This document shows positions 21,956 to 33,238 of a DNA stretch of 64,000 nucleotides, in pieces; positions within the stretch are counted from its first letter, which is position 1; every line of letters starts with the position of its first letter. The DNA comes from Rhodosporidiobolus odoratus. Taxonomy: Eukaryota; Basidiomycota; Microbotryomycetes; Sporidiobolales; Sporidiobolaceae. The position numbers were made by a program, and so were the translations under genes. A model generated the notes under the pieces. The model was given only the letters and a program-made list of their open reading frames with translations. It had not been told where the DNA came from and searched no databases. The stretch is from assembly GCA_034387635.1 (NCBI GenBank), contig JAOANU010000005.1, positions 1,302,001 to 1,366,000 of the forward strand. The letters run 5' to 3'.

Positions 21956-23506
21956 ATGCAATCGGCTAACGACAAGACACTAAAAGTACTCTCTCTCAAC
22001 TGCTGGTACGCATCTCCCGGCCCCTCCCTCTGTAGTACAACCCCCTTCTCACCGCCTCTTCTCTTCCAGGGGACTCTGGCTCGTCGCGGACAAACGAAAA
22101 CAACGACTTCAAGCCATAGCAGACTGGATCGCAAACTCATCCTCACCCTCTACTTCAACCGACGCGCACCTCCAAGACGGTCACCACTCAGGCGGATACG
22201 ACGCCATCGCCTTGCAGGAGATTTGGGTCAGAAGCGACTACGAACACGTCGCAGTGAGGGCAAAACAGGCAGGACTCGTACACAGCAGGTTCTTCTATAG
22301 GTACCCTCACTTCCTTCCCCGCAGTCGCGTCCTTCTTTCGCTGAAATTCGCCTCTTTTTCTTCCCTTTCTCTCCCTGAACGACTCTCACAGCGGGGCTAT
22401 CGGGTCAGGCCTCGCCATCCTCTCCCGCCATCCCATCATCTCTGCCTTTGTCTCTCCCTACCCGCTTAACGGTTTCCCCTTGCACTTCATCGAGGGTGAC
22501 TTTTTCGCTGGCAAATCCGCTTGCGGAGTCACACTCGATGTAGCCGGCGTTGGCAAGGTCGATGTGCTCAACACGCACATGTATGCGCCAGGCGGGGAGG
22601 GAGACCAGGTACATGGGGCGCACCGGGTTGCGCAAGCTTGGGAGTTAGCGAGGCTCGCGACGGAAAAGGCGGAGAGGGGTCGGCATGTCATCGTGGTAAG
22701 AATCCCGACTCCCTCTTTAGCGATCTGCAATGTTCTGACACCTTGTCGACTAGATGGGCGACTTCAACTCACAACCCCACAGCATCATCATGCAGATCCT
22801 GCAAACCTACGGTTCCCTCCTCGACACCTTTGCCTGCACCCACCCCGAACCCCCCTCCATCACCTCCGCACCTCACCGATCCCTCTCCCCTCTCGCAGTC
22901 CTCCACACCCACGGAATAACCTGCGACTCTCCCTTGAATACCTACTCCGCCCCCAAGCTTCGCAAGAAAAGCTCCTCAGACGATGTGATCCTACGAGGTG
23001 GAAAACGACTCGATTACATCCTCTTCCGCTCTCCCGCCGAATCCCATCTTCAACTCAGAGCCGAAACCTCGACCGTACGATTGACCGAGCCAATCCCCTC
23101 CCTCGGAGTCTCCTACTCGGACCATTTCGCCCTCGAAGCGGTCTTTTCCTTCACCCGAACACAACAACGATTACCCGACCCATTAGTGCCCGACCTCCTC
23201 TCCCCCGCTCTGTCGAACCTTCATGCCGCCTACCGCGCTTCGACTGCTTCATCCCGCTCGCAACTTCGCTTGTTCATCGGATGCGTCGTAGCCGCCATTG
23301 CCCTCGTCGTCGCCTCCTCTTACGAGCCCCTACGATACCTCAACTGGCTGTTCGTCTTACTAGGGGTACTAAGCGGGGTAGGAGGCGCAACGATGCTCTA
23401 TACTGGGTTTGTAGGAGGACAATGGGAGGCGGGTCAGCTCAGGAATGTCATTCAGGAGATGGAGGCTGAGTTGGAGAGGATCAGGAGGGCACACGGTGGA
23501 CTTTAA
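21956..23506 (+). CDS. ISC1: Inositol phosphosphingolipid phospholipase C (neutral sphingomyelinase family)
   Basis: Isc1 cleaves the head group from inositol phosphosphingolipids to give phytoceramide. The spliced protein begins MQSANDKTLKVLSLNCWGLW; the first intron is phase 2 inside the Trp codon. The endonuclease/phosphatase-fold motifs appear in order: YDAIALQEIW (metal-binding Glu), GSGLAILSRHPI, NTHMYAPGG, MGDFNSQPHS and, near the C-terminal end of the catalytic domain, SYSDHFALEA (catalytic His). After the catalytic domain come two membrane segments (LRLFIGCVVAAIALVVASS and LNWLFVLLGVLSGVGGATML) and a short charged helix ending RRAHGGL. This matches the known Isc1 topology. Convergent with the DNA methyltransferase gene, 204 bp apart. 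Confidence 0.93.
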
Positions 23507-23710
23507 AAGTTGATGCTCGAGGGAGGAGGCCGTAGAGGAACTTGGAAAGCGTATTCGAGCCTGCTCGACTTTCCTTGCAGAATCGGAGAGGCGGGCCGGA
23601 CGAGGAAGCTAATTTCACAACAACAGGAGATGGACGGCTATGGTAACGACTACACGGTAGGAGACGGCAACTGACAAAACGAAAGAGACTACATGCAAGA
23701 ACACCTCCAA

Positions 23711-26700
23711 CTACTCCTCGTCACTGCTATCACTCAACTCTAGAACCTGGGTCACCTTCTTCTTCTTGCCCTTCTCTCCCATCCTACCCTTGCCTCTTCT
23801 CGGTTCCGAGTCATAGGATTGACCCTGGCCCATGATAACCTCTCCATCGCTGTCCAGCTCCACCTCAGATCTTTCCTTCCCCTTTCCCTTCACGCTCGTG
23901 GCAGCCCGAGCACCCGTCGAGGCACAACGGCTTCTTGGCGCCAGCGTTGATCTAGTCGACTCGGTCGAGGTCGGGCGGGTCGAGCTACGCCTCCCTGGCT
24001 GTGAGAAGGCTGATGGAGAGCGAGAAGTCGAGGTGGCAGAAGTCGAGGTCGAGGTAGAAGAAGTGGTGTGGGATAAGGTCAATCTACGGAGACCGGTGAC
24101 TGCGGTAGAGGTTGTCGAGGCGGAGCGAGGTGCCGTCTGGGAAGTTGAGCGAGACACGGTGCTTCTTCCTGGCCCCATCTCGACATCGTCTTCCTCGGCT
24201 TCGGAAGCGGAAGACCGTTCCGCAGCTGCCAGTGCACCTTCTTGGGCGATGTACTTGGCCGCAGCTTCGGGTGTGGCGGTCTCGACGAGGTTGGCGGCGC
24301 CGCAGCTTCCCCAAAGGGCTTCGAAGATGTTTTCCTTCGGCTTTTCGGCGGCATCGACGTGTTTGAGAAGGTATGGAAGAAGGGCGTCATAGAGAGAGCG
24401 ACCGTAGGCTCTGCGCAAATAGAAGGGTCGGTAATTCGTCAGCAGCATGTAAAGCCGGCCGCGAAAACGGGGGAAGGTAAGGCTCACTCAGCCAGGGGCA
24501 CCGGTACTCCGTTACCGATAAGCTTGAAGGTTTCCTGCAAGCTGTCGTCGGGCATGTTACTTGCGAAGCTGTGATGGCCGGAGGATCAGCCAAGGACGGA
24601 ATATAGGGAGAATCATGATGAGGCTCACTTGACCTCGATAGCGTCAACCAAGCCTGTGGGTAAAGACAGTAGTCAGCTCTCGCACCAGCACTGAGATTCG
24701 AAAGTGAGCCTACCCATCAACCGCATCAATTCTCGCACGCTCAACGGACGGCTTTGCTCTGGGTGAATCCGTGGGCCTTGAGATGCTCCGTCGAGGCTGA
24801 GGCGAGTTCTCAAAGTCGAGCAGCGATCGTGCCACTGCAGACGCGACCACCACAAGTCTTGCTTGTGCGGTGGGAGCTTCTACAGAACGAGGTAGCGTCA
24901 GTCCACGGTCAGAAGGGGCGACGGAGTGAGAACGTACCAGCATCCAGGCAGGCAGATGGGGATAGATGTCGGGTTCGGAGTCTCGAAGGTCTAGACAGAA
25001 TAGAGGCATCAGCATAGTAGTAGACACGGGAAACGAAGCAAAGGAAGCTTACCGAGGTGGTTTCCCTGTTCGCCATCTTGACCCGCGATACCGAGAGTGC
25101 GGAGGCGTCTAGCCACCACTTCCGACGTCGCCTTGCAGAGGTGATGCGTGGGGCCGGCAGTCGTGGCGTACTCTTGCTGGCCTCCCTGACGCTGGAAGAG
25201 TTGAGAGCGAGCGCGGAGCTCGTAGGTCGAGTTGGGTCGAGAGCCGTACTTGGCGGGACTATCGCTCGACCATGCGGGGCCGATAGTCGACGGAGTATAC
25301 GTGTCGTCGCCGTCGAAGCAGTCTTCGTAGGAGAATTCGGGGAGGTCATCGATGGCGTCTTTGATTGTGTTGGAGGGATGGAGTGCGACTATGAATCAGC
25401 CCGGTGGTCAGCTCGACTGGAACGCCAGAGGGGTAAGATCGACGGAGGAAGACTTGCCGTCCAGTGTCGGATCCCGCTTCCAAGTCTCGTTCTCCCCTTC
25501 TTGCAGAGCATGGTTGAACTGCTTCCGCCCGTTCTTGACGACGTGAGTGGGCCTGGGTGCCGGCGGTAGGGGTACACCAGCTGCCGCGAACTGGACGATG
25601 AACCTTCGGCGGTCTTGAGGAACACCATAGCTGGACGATGTGAAGAGTCAAGTCAGATAGGAGGAGAAAGAGGAAGAGAGAACGAACGCTGCGGCATTGT
25701 CAATATTGTAGCGGAGTTGATACCCGAGCCTGAGGGCGACGCTAAAGAAGAGTTGAGCGAAGCTTCCTCGAGCAGCGCCTCCCGTGGGTAAAGCGTGCTC
25801 GCGAAAAGCTGCGACATTCTCAAAGAGGCCGTACAGCGGACGGTGGACAGAGAAGGCGCTCAGGGTGACGAAAGGTTCGTGGCAGCGCAGGTCGTCTGCT
25901 CGCCTGCGCAGGACGAGATGGGGTGCGTGATGCAGAGGAAGTCAGACATGAGTTGAAGGAACGGCAGGAAATGCAGAAAAGGAGAGAACAGGTGAGTGCG
26001 AAGGCCAGGCCAAGACCAAGAAATGACAGAAATGACGAACTTGTATCGATTGGCGTAACTGAAGCCCTCTGTCACACCAAGAAACAGGCTTAGTCCGGGA
26101 TGCCTAGGAAGGATGTGGAGGGCTTACGACAAGGAGCACCGGCGGAAATAAACAGAGGACGGGGAGAACCGCTGTCGACCCGGTGATAAGCGTCTTCAGT
26201 ATTGTTGCTGACAGTGTTGACGTCAACCTGCAGACCGGGAGCAAGTTAACACGGGGAGCGACTGTCAGGAAATGGACGACGGCTAACGCACTTCGATGCC
26301 TTCAGGGGCGTTGCTTCGAAGGAAGGCCGCGGCTGCTGGATTGGTTTCGACAGCGTGTGATGTGCGCAATGCTGGAAAACCGCGTTCGAGACCTTTGTCG
26401 AGAAGTCCTCCGCCTGGAAAAGAGCAACAGGTCAGTGCAGGCAAAACCGTGACGGAAGAAACGAGACTGAAAAGAGCTCACCAGCATAGAGCGCAGTACT
26501 TCGTAATCGGAAGGCGGAGCTATCGTACTTGTGCACCTCCGCATCAATCCGGCGGCGTTCTGCGTCCTTTTGCCGGAAGTAGCTTTCGCAAGTCGCGCAG
26601 ACAGGGACCGAACTCGCGTCGGCCGGGACGAGATTGTGCCGTTGAAGCTTGATGACCCCGTCCTGCTTACCGTCACGGCAATAATCGACTCGGACTTGGG

Positions 26701-29700
26701 GTGAGATCCGTCTCGAATACCAGAAGGTCGTTGGTGGCGAGACGACTTCCAAGTCGTGCAGGCGCTCGGCGAGTTTTCCATCAGTCGTCAGGCGGTCGAC
26801 TTCCACATGGTACAGATTGAACTTCCCGTCCACCAAGCCAACGTCGAGATCGGCTATAAGGGAGGTGGGAATTAGCTCTCGTTCGGATCGGTAGTCGTCC
26901 TCGCCGTAGACGCCACATTCAGTGGCCCTGACCAACCACTCCACCTTGGCCCAGGCAAGTGAGTCGTCATATCGCCCTTCGACAAGATCCAACTCGTCTT
27001 CGTCGAGCATGCGGAGGAGGCGAGCGAGACGGATTGGGCGATCAGGACCGTGAAGCGCGCCTGCCGCGATGTCGGGGCGAACCTGGACGAGGTCGTCTGG
27101 ATGGTACTTGACGCCTATTTCGGTTGGCAATGAGCTTAGTGTGTAAGAAAGCGGAAGTACCAGGCAAAGGACTTGCCTCCCAGCTCGAACAGCACGCCTG
27201 CTTCATCGGATCGTAGCGGTTTGAGCATACGATCTCCTGTCTTCACGTTCGACACTTCCGTTCGTTCGAGGTCAAGGAGCTTGTCTTCGCACGACCTGCA
27301 CGGCTCGACGTCGTCGCGATGGCAAGTAGGCAGAAGGTCGGAAGATGCCGAGGGGTAGTATTCAAAGGCGCCGTCGGTCTCGCTATATGTGAACCTGAGC
27401 AGAGGTCATTGTCAGAGTACGAGCACGGAAGACAAGTTGCGAGCAGCGGACTGGCAGCAGAAACCGTGCCCTGCATCAAGTTCACCCGGCTTCAAAAAGC
27501 GGAAGTCAGTGTCATCGAGGACGGCCACGATGGAGTCGAGGCTGAGGGTGTCGCATCGTCGAGGTGCAAGCTTGAAGAGGTGACGAGGCGAGACGTAAGG
27601 ACCGAGTGCTGGTATCTTGGAGCCGACGGTAAACCTGAGATGGAAACAGTTATGTCGGAACGGGGAAGGGATGAAGAGGGAAAGGCGACGGACCATGAGC
27701 CATGTACGAACCACTCGTCGTTCCCATCACCTGTGACCTGGAAAGCGTAGTGATATTCGAAAAACCAGAAATCGGCATCTTTCGCTCGTTCAGCGGAGAG
27801 CTTGCACTCCTCCTCGCTCGTCGACTTATCCGCCTCATCCCCGGTATCCTCTGACCCTGATTTATCGGAATCGGCTTCTTCAGAATCCTCCCTGTCGGCA
27901 TCCTCGTCCTGCACTGCCATACCCCCTTCGTCTTCAGATCCCGCACCGCGACGGTGAAGCGCTTTCCGCGTCGAGGTTTTGCGAGACTTGGAGGCTTGGC
28001 TTGAACGGATAAGCAGCACCATGCCTTTGCTGTAGTCAATGGGCAAGAGCGTTAGCAGTGTCGCAAGCGAAAAGGAAGAGCCGGGAAGAAAGCATACCGA
28101 AGAAGGCGGTTATCCAGCTCAATCTCGCCATATACATCAATCTCCGGTGTCCCAGTTTCATCCGAGCTCGGCGGGAAGAAGCGGCGCACCGGATTTCGTG
28201 CCTTGCTGACTTGCGGTATCGGAGCATGCTCGTCGTTGACAAAGCAACGGGCGTATTTGTCGAATAAAGCGCGCGTCGCCGCCTCTTCTCGCTGCAACTC
28301 CTGCTGACATCTCTTCGGGTACGACGTGCGAAATGTGTAGGGCGGAAAGAAAGGAGCGATGAGCTTGTAGACGGAGGGTAAAATCCATGGTATGTCGGGA
28401 AGGGTCGAATGAAGCAAGACGGTCTCTGGACCGGCCGAGAGAGCCATGGTCTCTACCTCGTTGCGCCAATGCGATGGCAGCGACTCTTGCCAAGACAGAT
28501 CTGCTGTGCTTCGCGCATGGTCGCGGCGCAGTCGCTGAAGTTCCTTCTGGACGAGTCGCCCAGTCTCGGCAACCCGGACAGGGCTATCGAGAGAGTGGGA
28601 GCCGCGTATGTAGCGGGAACGGGCGAAGACGAAGATATTGAGAAGGCGGCGGAAGATCGAGATTGATCCCTCGTAGGGACGGGCGGGGAAGCGGAGGAGG
28701 TACTTGGCGGACCTGGTCTCGATGTACGGGCCATCAACGTGGAAATACGCGCGAGGGCGCTCGTGCTTAGTGAGGTGGACTCGTCGGGGACCGTCATCGT
28801 CCTCCGCTTCGTTCTTGCTGTCGTCACCCGTCGCGGGCCAGGCGTCCCCGATGACGACGACGTCCCACGAAGCTTCTTCAGCGACGAGATCGTGCAGCGG
28901 AACCGGCTTCGCTGACTGGAGGTTGCGAGAAGCGGTCACGACCGAGAAGTCGTTCAATACGAAGATAGGTCGGTTGCGGTCCTTGAGCTGAAAGTGCAGT
29001 AAGAGGTTCTCTTCTGTTTTGAGATTCGACTCAGAGACATCAAAGTCGACCACTAGCGATGGGAGGGATCAGTAAGGTTCAGCAGTCGGCCTGCAGGGAA
29101 GGAGAACACGCACCTCGCGGTTCGGCTTGCTCCGGTTGATAAGCTGACCGAGTCGGAACGAGATTGACCTTGCAAGATCTTGACCTCAGCTTGCCCTTAC
29201 TCTTGTGCGACGGTCGTAGCTGAAACGTCTGGGCATCGTCGACCTCGACTACCTTTGCTTCGAGCCGAGGAAGGACCGCAGGGCTTAGCGCTTTCTGCAT
29301 GGCGAAGCGTAGTCAGGGATCGGACACGCAGAGTGAAACCTATGAACTCCGTATTCACCTCTTTCTTCGCAGTGAGCTTGTAGTATAGCTTGTGATCCGA
29401 AAGTTCTTCGTCGAGGGCGTGTCGCTGCAGTCGCAGAGCAAAGCGCGAGCATCCGCGGTAGGTGAGCACGTAACTTCGGTACGAAAGAGGAGGAGAGAAC
29501 GCACCTTTGGTAGCCGGACCGGTTGGCTAAGTGGCGATGCCGATTCGGCGAGGGCGGAAGACTCGGCTTGTAGCAGCTCTCGGGACAGATTGTCGAGAGG
29601 CGGCAAGACTTCCTGACCGAGCAGACTGTCGGGTTGAGGATTGTCATCGAAGCCGCCGCCGAAGTCTTGCTCGAAATAGTAATCTTGCGCGAAATTTCGA

Positions 29701-31499
29701 TCTTGCTCGAAGAGATTTCCTCGCGGTTGTTCCGAGTCGAAAGCTGATTGCGGATAGCCATGAGGGTTCAAGATGGAATCCCCCGAAAGCTGGTAGTGGC
29801 GGAAAGAAATCGTCAGCTGTCCAGTACGGACCCAAAGCTGAAGAGAGCCTCGCACCTCGCCATTGAACAAGGTCTCGGATAAAGCCCCTGGCCGAGAAGT
29901 GCTCGCCACGGGGTTGAGGTGTTCGTCTGGTTGCGAGCCGTGCTACAGTCGCAGAGGGAAGCTCGTAAGCGCCGGTTTGTTCAACGGGCAGAAAGAAGAA
30001 ACCGTTACAGTTGATTCAGATCCGACTGCGGCGCTCCCAGCCGCTTGCCCTGTGATGAATTGTACGCCACGGCGTTCTGGGTCTAGTGGAGTAGCACCAC
30101 CGTACATTTCCTCATACTCGTCCTGTCGAAAGCATTCGTCAACTTGGAAGAAGGATCGACGGGCGGAACGAGACTTACTTCTGAGTCCAGCACGATCCCC
30201 ACGCCTTTCTTCGCAGCAGACTCGGTCGTTTCAACTATCTTGACATCATCATCCTGCGGAAGAACGTGATATAAGCCCCAGGAAAATCGCGAAGAAACGG
30301 GACTATCTTACATCGGACATATCGGCGTCAGGCTCCCATTCTTCGGGATCATCGTCACGATGTCGACCATCGACAGCAGCATCGAACAGCGCGATAGACG
30401 AGAGGAGTACGCCGTCTTCGGGATCCGGGTCTCGAAGGGGGATTACCTGGCGAGAACAGTCAGTCCTCAAAATCGCGAATAGGAAGAGAGGGACAAGCAC
30501 ACCTGCTCCATGAGCTCTGCTTCAGCTCGACCGTTCCAGAAGCGATGCAGACTTGCAGGGCGACTAACACCTTTTCTGGCCCACCTAGCATCGAGCTTGA
30601 CGATAGCGTTGTTGATCCGACCCCGTTCTTCAAGCTGGTCTCGCGCGGCACGGTACTTCTTTATAAGCGGAGCTTTCTCTTCCTCGTACATACGCCATTG
30701 AATAACTTTCTCGAGCCAGTCGTGCTTCTGCACGTAGGGAGACGAAACATGGATCAGTAGAAGAAAAAGAAAGGACAGGCCGAAGGATGCCATGCAGCGC
30801 GTACCTGTTCCATGATAACCCATTCAGGGTACTTCGCTGGCTCGAGCTTGGCGTGTCTCAGCTCTCGGACGGTGTCTTTGAGCGCGCTGACGCCGTACTT
30901 GCGATAGTCTCGCCGGCAACTGCGTTGGAAGCGACGAGCGAGGTCGAGCTGGAGATGGGCGAGAGTTCGCGTCAGTCTGTTCTATGAGAAGAGGAGGAGC
31001 TGGAGACGTACACCCAGCCTCTTTGGATGTTTGTCGCCCTCTACCGGCGACAATTCCATCGTCCCTTCGTCCGCCCAGATACCTCACGTCGATGGCGTCG
31101 CGCTTGTGTCGCACGTCGAACAGCGGCGAGGTGATGTGAGAATGTCGGGATCTATCAAGCCTCGAGCACAGAGCGGGGTGGTGATGAACGACTGCAAGAA
31201 TGTCAAAGGATGTGTTGGCTGAGCGTCTTCTTCCCTCGTCGTACTCACGTAAACTAATCAGACGGCTCTCTTGCAGCTGGATTCTCCGGTCGATATCAAC
31301 CCCTGACCCGAGTGTCCTCGCTAGGTTGCCCACAAGCGTTCCTCCTCTGCCGACTTCTCCGAGATTGACATCGTCAGTATCAAGGTTCAACGGCGATTGA
31401 GTACCGCGAAGCAAAGTGCGGTACGCTGTGCTGGCTCGCTTACTGTGGCTGCTCAAAGTCGGCTCGATCTGAACCTCTTGCAGTCCTCCTTGCCCCCAT
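23711..31499 (-). CDS. DNMT1/DIM-2-type cytosine-5 DNA methyltransferase with two BAH domains
   Basis: Maintenance-type nuclear DNA methyltransferase. From the C-terminal half, motif I appears as LYAG|GGLLDKGLERGF (near 26440), the catalytic motif IV as GAPCQGFSY with the CAG Gln split by an intron (near 26130), ENV as LFENVAAF (25830), YGVPQDRRRF (25620), RPLSVRELMRLMG (24730) and IGNGVPVPLAEA (24500). A Ser/Thr-rich tail ends LELSDSSDEE. Upstream are BAH2 (about 26560-27130) and BAH1 (27460-28050, with WFVHGSWFTVGSKIP and SPRHLFKL). An RFTS-like block (NRPIFVLNDFSVV, near 28960) precedes them. The 2.4 kb N-terminal part is spliced into the same frame but unrecognised; it contains KHDWLEKVIQWRMYEEE and acidic stretches. 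The start (ATG 31499, with a 97-nt first intron) is tentative, and the N-terminal exons could be a separate gene. Which fungal DNMT subfamily it belongs to is undecided. Confidence 0.88.
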
Positions 31500-31667
31500 T
31501 ACCACAGGTCATCATCCCTTGGTCTCGCCTATCGTCCTGCACTCGCCTCGCCAGCACCGTCAAGGCTTTCTATTCGCCGCCCCGACTCGACTGCCTGGTT
31601 CAGACAGACCTCCGCCCCCCCTCCCTCCAAGTCAGCTTCTCACCTCGCCTCGCCTCGCTTTCGCACA
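31500..31667. promoter_or_regulatory. Bidirectional promoter of the DNA methyltransferase and MDP-1 phosphatase genes
   Basis: About 170 bp separate the proposed methyltransferase start and the phosphatase start. The plus strand is strongly C-rich. The left limit depends on the tentative methyltransferase start. Confidence 0.4.
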
Positions 31668-32607
31668 ATGGCCTCCAACCCGGTCCCGCTCGAAGGCCCG
31701 TTGCCCAAGGCAGTCGTATTCGACCTTGACTACACCCTGTGGGACTGCTGGTGCGACACCCATGTAACGCCACCGATGAAGCGGAAAGGAGACGATATCA
31801 ACCGCGTCTACGACCGCTATGACCAGCCGTTGTCCTTCTACCGGGATGTGCCGGATTTGCTCCTACAGCTGCACCACTCCAACATCCAAGTATGGGCAGC
31901 CTCGAGAACGCATGCTCCGAAAGTGTGAGCCAGTCTCTCTTGCACACCTTTCCTTTTTCTTGCGCCAAACTGCTCAGTGGTCTGCACCATCGTCCTTCCT
32001 CTAGATCCGCTGGCTGAGCGTGCGGAGGACTGCCTGCATCGAAATTAAGTGGCTAACCCTTGTTGTCTCGGTAGTGCACGGCAAATCCTGTCCGAGCTGC
32101 TCCTCGAAGGCTCGCTACGGAACAAGGAAAAGCAGGGCGCGGCTCTCAAGTCCCGACAAGCATCAACAGGCAGGATCTCAGCTATCTCACTCTTCGACGG
32201 ACTAGAGATCTATCCTGGCAGCAAGCGTACGTTAATCGCTCCCTGCATTGGCAGCTTGACGACGCCTCCTGCTGACGGTCCTCTCACTCCTTGCTCGCAG
32301 TCGAACATTTCCGCGAGATTGGTAAGAAGACTGGGATTGCGCATGAAGACATGCTCTTCTTCGACGGTACGCGCTTTCCCCTCGCCGCCGTCTTCGCTCC
32401 CGGCGTACAGCCTGATTCTACAGTCACCTCTTTCTCCTTTGTTGATTCTCGCTGACCGACTGCTACCCTTGTGCAGACGAGTCTCGTAACCGCGAGACTA
32501 CCAAGCTAGGAGTGACGTTCTGCCTCGTACCGAATGGTGGTACTACGCGTCGGCTTTTCGAGACGGGTCTAGAAGCCTGGAGGAAGGGGCTGAGCTCTCG
32601 GAAGTAG
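31668..32607 (+). CDS. HAD-superfamily magnesium-dependent phosphatase (MDP-1 family)
   Basis: The eukaryotic MDP-1 group are small Mg-dependent phosphatases, in some species acting on fructosamines or protein phosphotyrosine. The protein starts MASNPVPLEGPLPKAVVFDL and has the family form of the nucleophile motif, DLDYTLW, followed by Cys-rich WCDTH. Motif II is in VWAASRTHAPK. After two introns come FREIGKKTGI (motif III lysine), then MLFFDDESRNRE (acidic motif IV) and LGVTFCLVPNGG, which is typical of MDP-1. Ends GLSSRK. Four or five exons. No link to the neighbouring methyltransferase is evident beyond the shared promoter. Its cellular substrate cannot be read from sequence. Confidence 0.88.
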
Positions 32608-33238
32608 ACTGCACTGAGACTACTGCATAGATGGTCGCAGGGCTCTTGCTTTCTCTCGTCAGACAGGCTCGCGGGTCCAGAGCCTCGCGTGCATTGTGCG
32701 GAGGGAACGTGCGAAAGGCGATATCGTGCTTCGTCGTCCTCTGCGCTGCGGGAGACTTCGTTGAGGTGCTTGCTGCGCTGCTCTGATTGTGCTGCTTGTC
32801 CGTGAGAGCCTCAGGAACGAAGCGAGGTGAACCCCTTTTCTCGCACCGGCAGCTGCAGAGTTGATGAGGAATTCGACTGATTGACGACTTGTTCCGCTTG
32901 GCTTTGCTAGCAGTGCACGCTGGTACATAGAACAGAGCAACCAAGAGTACACCCGGTATCGTGTACAAGCCCGCCTGCACTCGTACACCTTCCCATCTCA
33001 CCTCGTCTTACTTAGGTCTCAGGACGAGGTAAGCTGATCTTCCCAAGTCTCTCACCACTCAAGTAGACTCAGGACTGAGCTCATCGTTGTCTACACACGC
33101 TTGTCAACGTCCTGCGCAGCTATCCAAGCCCCCTCCGATCACCAGCACCTCGTCCTCGTTAGTCCGCCTCGCCTCCCCCTCTCCGCACCCTCCGAGGCAC
33201 TGCTCATCCTCGTCCAGCTTCACAGACAACCGCACAAC
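32608..33238. other. Intergenic region upstream of the LAMMER kinase
   Basis: This stretch holds the terminator of the MDP-1 gene and the leader of the kinase gene; the last 150 bases are C-rich and pyrimidine-rich. Open frames crossing it have unlike-coding composition, and no gene was accepted. Confidence 0.4.

Noticed and set aside
31397..31456. Start of the DNA methyltransferase at 31456
   Set aside because: That position is TTG, not ATG; a two-exon start from ATG 31499 restores the frame and is preferred.
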